NCBI GenBank assembly: GCA_035545895.1
Contig: DASZXJ010000212.1
Span: forward strand, 1-21,175
Reading direction: 5' to 3'
Origin: DASZXJ01 sp035545895
Lineage (GTDB): Bacteria; Planctomycetota; Phycisphaerae; Tepidisphaerales; Tepidisphaeraceae
DNA: 21,175 nt
A program made the position numbers and the translations under genes. Under the pieces are notes generated by a model, which was not told the DNA's origin, did no database searches, and was given only the letters and a program-made list of their open reading frames with translations. Shown here one piece after another: positions 15,279 through 21,175 of the stretch (within the stretch, counting starts at the first letter, position 1; each line of letters begins with the position of its first letter).

Positions 15279-15755
15279 TTATCTGGTGGTGATCCGGCGT
15301 CGAAGGGCGATCATTTCCGCCGCTGCATCAGCAGCGCGGCGCCCGGCGTGGCCGTGACTGCCGCTTAGGCGTTGTCGGACCTGTTCGTCATTCTCCGTCG
15401 TCAACACGCCGAAAATGACCGGCAGCCCCTCATCAAGGCTGACTCGTTGAATTCCCCGCGCGCATTCGCCGGCGACATATTCAAAATGAGGCGTGTCGCC
15501 GCGAATCACACAGCCCAGACAAATAATCGCATCATATTTCTTGGTTCTGGCGAGCCATTTGGCGGCGAGCGGAAGCTCGAATGCGCCCGGAACATGATGG
15601 ACCGATGGCGCCGGTGCTTTCAGTTCCGTCAGCCGCTCCAGACACCCTTTGAGCAGCTCATCCACAAACTCCTGGTTGAACCGTGCTGCCGCAACGGCAA
15701 TGCGGGCGTTGCGAGGCAAACTGGCCGAGGACGCTTTGGGGGCGCGGGTGCTCAT
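15279..15755 (-). CDS. ribH: 6,7-dimethyl-8-ribityllumazine synthase
   Basis: RibH joins ribitylaminouracil with dihydroxybutanone phosphate in riboflavin synthesis and assembles into cage-like or pentameric particles. Diagnostic blocks are VAAARFNQEFVDELLKG (22-38), VPGAFELPLAAKWLA (55-69), GCVIRGDTPHFEYVA (82-96) and FGVLTTENDEQ (115-125). The 158-residue length is normal. The ATG at 15755 is 45 bases from the divergent UbiA-family gene. A ribH-nusB neighbourhood is common in bacteria; here the glycosyltransferase gene and the island stand between them. Confidence 0.95.
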   Translation of the reverse strand: MSTRAPKASSASLPRNARIAVAAARFNQEFVDELLKGCLERLTELKAPAPSVHHVPGAFELPLAAKWLARTKKYDAIICLGCVIRGDTPHFEYVAGECARGIQRVSLDEGLPVIFGVLTTENDEQVRQRLSGSHGHAGRRAADAAAEMIALRRRITTR

Positions 15756-15800
15756 ATCGCACAGTTTACCAATTTGGCTGAGGGTGGATATCCTCTGGCC

Positions 15801-16808
15801 ATGCCGGTTGGGGTTTCAGAGCGGATTCTCTCGGTGCTTCAGCTCACGCGGATGGCGCTGGTCTTTACCGCAATCGCGGACAGCCTGGCTTCAACGATGA
15901 TCTGGGCGAGCTGGCGCGCGGCGCAACTCGACGGCAGCGGGAACTTCGCGGCTTATCTTTCGAATCCAAGATTGATCGCGGTGGCGCTGGTGTCGCTGGG
16001 GCTTTATGGATTTGGCATGAGCTTGAACGACATCATCGATCGGCGGCGCGATTTGCAGATTGCCGCGTATCGGCCGCTGCCGAGCGGGCGAATTGGATTG
16101 ATCGGTGCGCACGTCGTTTGTGCATTTCTTGGAACGGTGGCGCTGGGAGCGGGCATCTATCTTGCCTACTTCGGCCATACCGGATTGATGGGACTTATTT
16201 TGCTCCTGGGAACGCTCGGACTGATTACCTTTTATGATTTTGCGGGCAAATATCTCGTCTGGTCCGGTTTGTTGACGCTGGGGTTTATCCGATTCTTTCA
16301 CGCGACGATACCCGCACCACAGTTGCCGTTGGTTTGGCATCCGCTGCTCCTATTGAATCATGTGGCGCTTCTTTCAGCCTTGGCGTATTCGTGGGAGCAA
16401 AAACGTCCGCAGCTCAGCCGTTCGCACTGGTGGGCGGTGATTGGCGGACTCGTTCTGGCGGATGTCACCTGCATTGCCCTGGTGTATATGAGACGGCAAT
16501 CCGAAGGGCTTTGGATCACGCGCGGGTTGATTGTGCCTGCCGAGGCGGTTGCGGCTTTTGTCATCCTTGCAATTCTCATTCGCAAGACCAGCCCCGATCT
16601 TCCAACTGCTGGAAAGCGATTGATGCTGGCGGGGTTGTTGTGGTTGATTGTGTATGATGCCGCCTTTGTGGCTGGCTATGTGAACATGAAGGCAGCGATG
16701 GTCATTCTCGCCCTGCTGCCAATCGCATATACCGCGGTCATGATGATGCGCTGGTGGAGCAAGCTGATTTTGCTTTCACAGAAACCGGAATATCAGCGAG
16801 CCAGATGA
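15801..16808 (+). CDS. UbiA-family prenyltransferase
   Basis: From ATG 15801 the protein has 335 residues and about eight or nine membrane helices. The first metal-binding motif is NDIIDRRRD (76-84), followed by the typical RPLPSGRI. The second region is YDFAGKYLVW (145-154), which keeps one Asp and a Lys. UbiA enzymes attach polyprenyl chains to aromatic or other acceptors in the membrane. Because mqnC is present, a role in menaquinone synthesis (MenA/MqnP-like) is possible, but EboC-like and other UbiA proteins cannot be excluded. The open frame continues upstream across ribH on the opposite strand, but that part is antisense sequence. It converges with the radical SAM gene and overlaps it by 16 bases. 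Confidence 0.8.
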   Translation: MPVGVSERILSVLQLTRMALVFTAIADSLASTMIWASWRAAQLDGSGNFAAYLSNPRLIAVALVSLGLYGFGMSLNDIIDRRRDLQIAAYRPLPSGRIGLIGAHVVCAFLGTVALGAGIYLAYFGHTGLMGLILLLGTLGLITFYDFAGKYLVWSGLLTLGFIRFFHATIPAPQLPLVWHPLLLLNHVALLSALAYSWEQKRPQLSRSHWWAVIGGLVLADVTCIALVYMRRQSEGLWITRGLIVPAEAVAAFVILAILIRKTSPDLPTAGKRLMLAGLLWLIVYDAAFVAGYVNMKAAMVILALLPIAYTAVMMMRWWSKLILLSQKPEYQRAR

Positions 16809-18310
16809 CGCGATTGCCTTGGCGGCGCCTGGGGTCTGGATTTGCGCTGTATATTCATCGTGATAAACGGCTTGAGGAAGTCGAGCCGATCGCTGCGCCC
16901 GCCCCGCTGATAATCCCGCCATATGGCTTGTGCGGCCGCTGAAGTATCCAACTTGCGTGACTGTGTGAGAAATTCGAAGAGCCGCTGCGCGAGATTCGGC
17001 AGTGCGATGGCGTGCGTTTGACCGGTGGATTCGTACAACCAGTCGCTCAATTGCATGAACTGTTCAAAAGGTGAATCACTTCCCCAGATCAGGGGCGTCG
17101 TTTGCACGAAATTGCCGCTGTTCGCGACCATGTCCCAGTAACGGGCAAAACGGCGCAGCCGCTGCATTGAAGGAAAGTCGATCAATCGGGTTTGAAGAAT
17201 TTCATAGGCGGCATGCGGGCTGTAGACCATTCCCGATGGTTGATCGTGGCGGATGATCGGCGTGCCGCGAAGACGCTTGAGCATGCCAACCTGTATCTCC
17301 TGGGGCTTTAATCCAACCAGCCGATCAAATCCACGACCGAAGCTGCCCATGTCTTCACCGGGCAAACCGACAATTAAATCCGCATGAACATGCACGCCGG
17401 TATTTTCGCGCAGCCATTCAAGATTCCGTTCGGCTTTGGAATTATCCTGATGCCGGCTGATGAGCTTGGCGACTTCTTCGTTGAACGTCTGAATGCCCAC
17501 CTCAAACTGAAGTACGCCCGGCGGAAATCGGGAGATGACATCGCGCAATCCATCAGGCAGACGGTCGGGAATCATCTCGAAATGCAGGAACATTCCATTC
17601 TGCAAACGATCCAGAAAAAACTGGAGAATTGACCGGGAGAAATTCAAATTGAGATTGAACGTGCGATCGACGAATTTGAATTGTTTCAAGCCGCGATCGA
17701 GCAGTTTTTGCATGGCTGCGAGAAAGGTGTCGAGTGGAACATTGCGGACGGGAACATCGAGGGAGGATAGGCAAAACTCGCATTTGAACGGACAGCCGCG
17801 CGAGGCTTCGACATAAATGACGCGCTGTTTGATGTCGCGCTCGTCATAAAAATCGTAAGGCAGTTGGATACGGGAGAATTCCGGCAGATCGGCGGGGATC
17901 ACTTTCATCAGCGGTCGCTGACCGGTCAAAAGTTTGGCGCACAATTCCGCAAACGCCAGATCGGCTTCGCCGGTGATGATGTAATCGGCCAAGATGCAGA
18001 TCGGTTGTTCATTGGTTTCATAGCTGACTTCAGGCCCGCCGAGGATGACGGTGATATCCGGCCTGACGCGCTTGAGCATGGCGACAAGCTGTTCGGATTG
18101 CTCGGCATTCCAGATATAAACGCCGATGCCGACAATTTTTGGATTCAGCGCCAGAATCGAATCCAGCATATCGATCGGCCGCTGATTGATATCGAATTCG
18201 AGAATCTTCGCCTGATCCTGCAAATTCCCCAGATTGGCCATCAGATAGCGCAGCCCGAACGATGCGTGGGCAAAGCGGGCGTTGAGCGTGGTTAAAACGA
18301 TCTGCGTCAT
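16793..18310 (-). CDS. B12-binding-domain radical SAM protein with DUF4080-type C-terminus
   Basis: The 505-residue protein has an N-terminal cobalamin-binding-like fold (1-135) with VGIGVYIWNAEQ (60-71) and ILGGPEVSYE (89-98). The usual DxHxxG histidine is not visible. The radical SAM motif is GCPFKCEFC (C173, C177, C180), followed by FVDRTFNLN and HADLIVGLPGED. The C-terminal region matches DUF4080 proteins. Reaction and substrate are unknown; class B relatives often methylate unactivated carbons. It is divergent from the small membrane protein gene, with a gap of 33 bases. Confidence 0.85.
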   Translation of the reverse strand: MTQIVLTTLNARFAHASFGLRYLMANLGNLQDQAKILEFDINQRPIDMLDSILALNPKIVGIGVYIWNAEQSEQLVAMLKRVRPDITVILGGPEVSYETNEQPICILADYIITGEADLAFAELCAKLLTGQRPLMKVIPADLPEFSRIQLPYDFYDERDIKQRVIYVEASRGCPFKCEFCLSSLDVPVRNVPLDTFLAAMQKLLDRGLKQFKFVDRTFNLNLNFSRSILQFFLDRLQNGMFLHFEMIPDRLPDGLRDVISRFPPGVLQFEVGIQTFNEEVAKLISRHQDNSKAERNLEWLRENTGVHVHADLIVGLPGEDMGSFGRGFDRLVGLKPQEIQVGMLKRLRGTPIIRHDQPSGMVYSPHAAYEILQTRLIDFPSMQRLRRFARYWDMVANSGNFVQTTPLIWGSDSPFEQFMQLSDWLYESTGQTHAIALPNLAQRLFEFLTQSRKLDTSAAAQAIWRDYQRGGRSDRLDFLKPFITMNIQRKSRPQAPPRQSRHLAR

Positions 18311-18343
18311 GGGCGTTATCCGGCCCTATCATATAACACAAAC

Positions 18344-18778
18344 ATGCCTCCCTCACCTGACAGCATCGGCAACCAGCTTTTCTGGCTCTTTGTGCTGGCG
18401 ATTCCCATTGCGACGATCGCGCGCACCGTCGTATTCGAGGAAGTCTTCCGCGAAGCACATGAATGGTGCAAAAGCAAAAGCCAGTCGTGCGACAGCCTGC
18501 TGGCTCGCAAGTTTTTCTACTTGTTCACCTGCGAATACTGCTTCAGCCACTACGTAACGCTGTTTTTCCTCATCCTGACCGGCTTTAAGCTGCTGATTGA
18601 CGATTGGCGCGGCTACGTCATTGCCTGGTTTGCCCTGGTCTTTGTGGCAAACGTCTATCTCAATTTCTATTCCCGGCTGCGCGTGGAAATCACCAGTGAG
18701 AAAAAGAAGATTGAGGCCAGCGAAAAGCAGATCGAAAAAATCGAAACCGAATTGCAGGAAGCCCGCCAGAACGACTAG
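18344..18778 (+). CDS. small membrane protein with CxxC motif and C-terminal coiled coil
   Basis: The 144-residue protein has three probable membrane helices (about 12-28, 66-84 and 90-107). Just before the second is TCEYCFSHYVT, with a CxxC pair near residues 64-67. The last 35 residues are highly charged with heptad spacing (SEKKKIEASEKQIEKIETEL), predicted as a cytoplasmic coiled coil. The CxxC next to a helix recalls DUF1360-like proteins, but I cannot assign the family firmly. It may bind metal or act in redox. Its stop overlaps the lipoprotein stop as CTAG. Confidence 0.65.
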   Translation: MPPSPDSIGNQLFWLFVLAIPIATIARTVVFEEVFREAHEWCKSKSQSCDSLLARKFFYLFTCEYCFSHYVTLFFLILTGFKLLIDDWRGYVIAWFALVFVANVYLNFYSRLRVEITSEKKKIEASEKQIEKIETELQEARQND

Positions 18779-19017
18779 GGCCTGGCTGCATGCTCGCTCA
18801 GGAATTTATTGCGGGCATTTTGATATTCCAGTTCCGAGATCGCGCCGTTGTCGCGAGCTGTTTTCAGGTCCTGAAGTTGCTGGCCAAGCGTGGGAGTGCG
18901 CGCTTCGCGATGCTCGCCGCCCACCACCGCTATGCAGCCTGCTGCCTGGGTCGCCAGCAGGATCCCCAAAAATAACGATGCGCCGCGAACAACGCGCCGA
19001 TTGAGATGAGTTTGCAT
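18775..19017 (-). CDS. small SHOCT-type lipoprotein
   Basis: From ATG 19017 the product has 80 residues. A basic N-terminus (HLNRRVVRG) and hydrophobic stretch (ASLFLGILLATQ) lead to the lipobox AAGC, so the mature protein is anchored by a lipidated cysteine. The C-terminal part, LGQQLQDLKTARDNGAISELEYQNARNKFL (about 43-72), is a SHOCT-like short helical domain. GGAAGGAG lies upstream of the ATG and decides this start against longer frames. Function is unknown. It converges on the CxxC protein gene and is divergent from recJ. Confidence 0.75.
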   Translation of the reverse strand: MQTHLNRRVVRGASLFLGILLATQAAGCIAVVGGEHREARTPTLGQQLQDLKTARDNGAISELEYQNARNKFLSEHAARP

Positions 19018-19145
19018 GAAATGCTCCTTCCCTTTTGAGAGGCCCCATTGCCTCGAATACCAGACATGGCTCGAAGCAGAAGGTTTGTTGTACGCTTCCG
19101 CCAATGTCCCTACAATTGGTTGAACAGGATTCCAATAAAACAGGG

Positions 19146-20912
19146 ATGTTGAATAATCAACGATGGATCGTGTCTGACTTGAATCCCGCGGCGGCGGACC
19201 TGGCTTCCAAGCTGCGCAGTTCGGAAGTGCTTGCGCAATTACTCCTGAATCGCGGATTTTCGGACCCTCACGATTGCCTGCAATTTCTCAAACCCGATCT
19301 GAAATGCCTGCATGACCCCAGCCTGATGCCCAATCTGCCGGCGGCTGCTGAACGCATCGCCAAGGCGATTCGCGACAAGGAAAAGATCGTCATTTATGGC
19401 GATTACGATGTGGATGGCATCACCGGCGTGGCGATCATGTGGCACGCGATCCGGACGCTCGGCGGGCAGGTCGAATATTACATCCCTCATCGAATTGATG
19501 AGGGATACGGACTGAATTCCGAAGCCATCGCGCAAATCTGCGATAATGGCGCAAAGCTGATTGTCAGCGTGGATTGCGGCGTTACCGCGATTGAGCCGGC
19601 AAAAGTTGCTCGCAATCGCGGCGTTGATTTAATCATCACCGACCATCACGAATTCAAAGGACATGACGAAGAAAGCAAGACGCAGCAGGATGGGCCTGTC
19701 TTGCCCGATGCTTTGGCCATTGTTCATCCGCGTCTGAACAAACCATATCCAAATTTGAGTATTTGCGGCGCAGGCGTGGCGTTCAAGCTTGCCTGGGGCG
19801 TCGGCCTGGTGATGAGCGGCGGAAATCGGGTCAGCAATTCGATGCGCGATTTTCTGGTCGATGCGCTGGCTTTGGCGGCACTGGGAACCATTGCCGATGT
19901 GGTGCCGCTGGTCGATGAAAATCGGGTGCTGGCGCATTACGGATTGATGGGATTGAAAACCTCGCGGCTCAATGGCATCCGGTCGCTCATTCGCTCGGCC
20001 GGGCTCGATGGGCAAAAGCTGGATTGCTATCACGCGGGATTTGTGCTTGCTCCACGGCTAAATGCCGCAGGACGCATGGGCCACGCGAATCTCGCCGCCG
20101 AACTATTGACCACCGCGGATGCGGCAAGATCAGATGAAGTCGCGGTTTACCTGGATGAACAAAACCGCAGTCGCCAGGCCATCGAACGCAAAACACTCGA
20201 ACAGGCACTCGAGCAGGTCGAACAGACCGGTTATGCCTCGGACAAATATCGCGCCATTGTACTGGCTGGCGAGGGTTGGCATGCGGGCGTGATTGGGATT
20301 GTCGCATCGCGAATGGTCGATCGGTTTCACAAGCCCACCATCATGGTTGCACTCAACAATGGATGGGGCCAGGGCAGCGGACGCTCGATCAATGGATTCC
20401 ACCTCGCCCGCGCGCTGCAAGCGTGCGGTCAACATCTGGAGAGTCATGGCGGACATGAAATGGCCGCAGGACTTAAAGTCCGAAATGAAAACTTCGAACC
20501 TTTCCGAAATGCATTTATTGAGCATGCGAATCAGACCATTCAGCCGGCCATGCTGGTTCCGGAATTGAAGATCGATTGCGTGGCTGATCTGGCGCACATG
20601 AGCGAGGCACTGGTCAACGAATTGAAACGCCTGGGTCCATTTGGTCATGGCAATCGCCGGCCGGTCCTGTGCTGCCGTGGGCTGACGCTCGCCGGCTCTC
20701 CGCGACGGGTGGGCAAGACCGGCGATCATCTGCAATTGTTCGTTCGACAGGGCCGTAACCATATGAAATGCATTGCCTTTGGCGCCGGCAAAATGTTCGA
20801 CAAACTGCGCGAAGGAATGAACATCGACCTGGCAGTAGAACCACAAATCAACGAATTTAACGGCCGAATCAGCATCGAGTTGGCGGTTAAAGATGTTCAA
20901 ATCCCCCGCTAA
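19146..20912 (+). CDS. recJ: single-stranded-DNA-specific exonuclease RecJ
   Basis: RecJ degrades single-stranded DNA 5' to 3' in recombination and mismatch or base-excision repair. DHH-domain motifs appear in order: YGDYDVDGITG, SVDCGVTA, TDHHEF, ICGAGVAFKLAW and ALGTIADVVPL. DHHA1 blocks follow: APRLNAAGRMG, GEGWHAGVIGIVASR, and GRSINGFHLARAL with SHGGHEMAAGL. The C-terminus has the OB-fold region. The start at 19146 (588 residues) gives the usual NQRWIV opening. ATG 19104 would add 14 residues without family support, and the frame further upstream begins only at a TTG. Confidence 0.94.
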   Translation: MLNNQRWIVSDLNPAAADLASKLRSSEVLAQLLLNRGFSDPHDCLQFLKPDLKCLHDPSLMPNLPAAAERIAKAIRDKEKIVIYGDYDVDGITGVAIMWHAIRTLGGQVEYYIPHRIDEGYGLNSEAIAQICDNGAKLIVSVDCGVTAIEPAKVARNRGVDLIITDHHEFKGHDEESKTQQDGPVLPDALAIVHPRLNKPYPNLSICGAGVAFKLAWGVGLVMSGGNRVSNSMRDFLVDALALAALGTIADVVPLVDENRVLAHYGLMGLKTSRLNGIRSLIRSAGLDGQKLDCYHAGFVLAPRLNAAGRMGHANLAAELLTTADAARSDEVAVYLDEQNRSRQAIERKTLEQALEQVEQTGYASDKYRAIVLAGEGWHAGVIGIVASRMVDRFHKPTIMVALNNGWGQGSGRSINGFHLARALQACGQHLESHGGHEMAAGLKVRNENFEPFRNAFIEHANQTIQPAMLVPELKIDCVADLAHMSEALVNELKRLGPFGHGNRRPVLCCRGLTLAGSPRRVGKTGDHLQLFVRQGRNHMKCIAFGAGKMFDKLREGMNIDLAVEPQINEFNGRISIELAVKDVQIPR

Positions 20913-21024
20913 TTCCCTTGCTCAAATCATTTTTGTCACTTTTAGCCATGTTCTGGAAATAATATCATGCGTGGCACGTACATGTTTCCGTGTGCGGGGG
21001 ATTTACCAAGCGGCGGAGGTCAAT

Positions 21025-21175
21025 ATGCCGGCAAAAAGGGGATGGGGGTTTCCGTTAATCGCTTGTTTCGCGATTTGTGCTCAAACACTTGCGCAGGGAC
21101 AGGCGTCGATTCCCAAACTCCCCATCTTTCAGACTTCGAGTTTCCTATTGGGCCGAATCGATCTGGCAGCCATCA
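21025..21175 (+). CDS. secreted protein of unknown function, N-terminal 50 codons
   Basis: A strong ribosome binding site GGAGGT (21015-21020) lies four bases before ATG 21025. The encoded N-terminus has a positive region (MPAKRGW), a hydrophobic stretch (FPLIACFAIC) and AQTLAQG, a plausible Sec signal peptide with cleavage after AQTLA. The mature part visible is too short to identify. In the gap after recJ (20913-21024) no clear terminator or well-spaced promoter was found. Confidence 0.65.
   Translation, partial: MPAKRGWGFPLIACFAICAQTLAQGQASIPKLPIFQTSSFLLGRIDLAAI

Noticed and set aside
15372..15800. Long N-terminal extension of the UbiA frame (143 codons)
   Set aside because: It runs antisense through ribH and its translation is arginine- and cysteine-rich without helices. 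The membrane protein starts naturally at ATG 15801.
20130..20900. 256-codon minus-strand open frame
   Set aside because: It is antisense to the conserved DHHA1 region of recJ.

Overview
The window is an ordinary chromosomal segment of a free-living bacterium, most likely a planctomycete (Phycisphaerae-like). That is an inference. It rests on the style of the LuxR-type regulator, menaquinone synthesis by the futalosine route (mqnC), a fused ornithine-lipid-type acyltransferase, moderately high GC and dispersed heptamer repeats. No rRNA, tRNA or CRISPR array was recognised.

Layout. Bases 1-177 hold the start of an IS1380-family transposase and a candidate IS end, lying against the 3' end of an L-lactate dehydrogenase gene (188-1138, minus). 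Upstream of ldh on the same strand is a two-domain acyltransferase (1164-3002). Divergently, mqnC (3172-4590) is translationally coupled to a large YfhO-like membrane protein (4587-6737). mqnC carries an in-frame insertion of about 40 codons made of heptamer repeats. From 15755 down to 6771 runs a minus-strand housekeeping series: ribH, a GT39-type glycosyltransferase, [island], nusB, ftsY, an MFS transporter, thiL, tsaE and a LuxR-type regulator. Several joints are start/stop overlaps, which suggests an operon.

The series is broken between the glycosyltransferase and nusB by an AT-richer island of about 2.1 kb (roughly 11668-13740). Its ends carry a perfect 12-bp inverted repeat (GGGTCAGTTTGA), with further subterminal similarity and nearby copies of GAATTGCCGGTGG. 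The island holds a frameshifted transposase remnant, a complete VapBC45-type toxin-antitoxin pair with a strong promoter/operator, and a small KGG-type gene antisense to the 3' end of the toxin gene.

Right of ribH, a UbiA-family prenyltransferase (15801-16808, plus) converges on a B12-binding radical SAM protein (16793-18310, minus). Next come a small membrane protein with a CxxC motif (18344-18778, plus), a small SHOCT-type lipoprotein (18775-19017, minus) and recJ (19146-20912, plus). The window ends in the first 50 codons of a secreted protein with a strong ribosome binding site.

Most genes are core metabolism: riboflavin, thiamine, menaquinone, t6A tRNA modification, SRP targeting, transcription antitermination and recombination repair. 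The accessory content is the island, the IS1380 copy and the repeat inserted inside mqnC.
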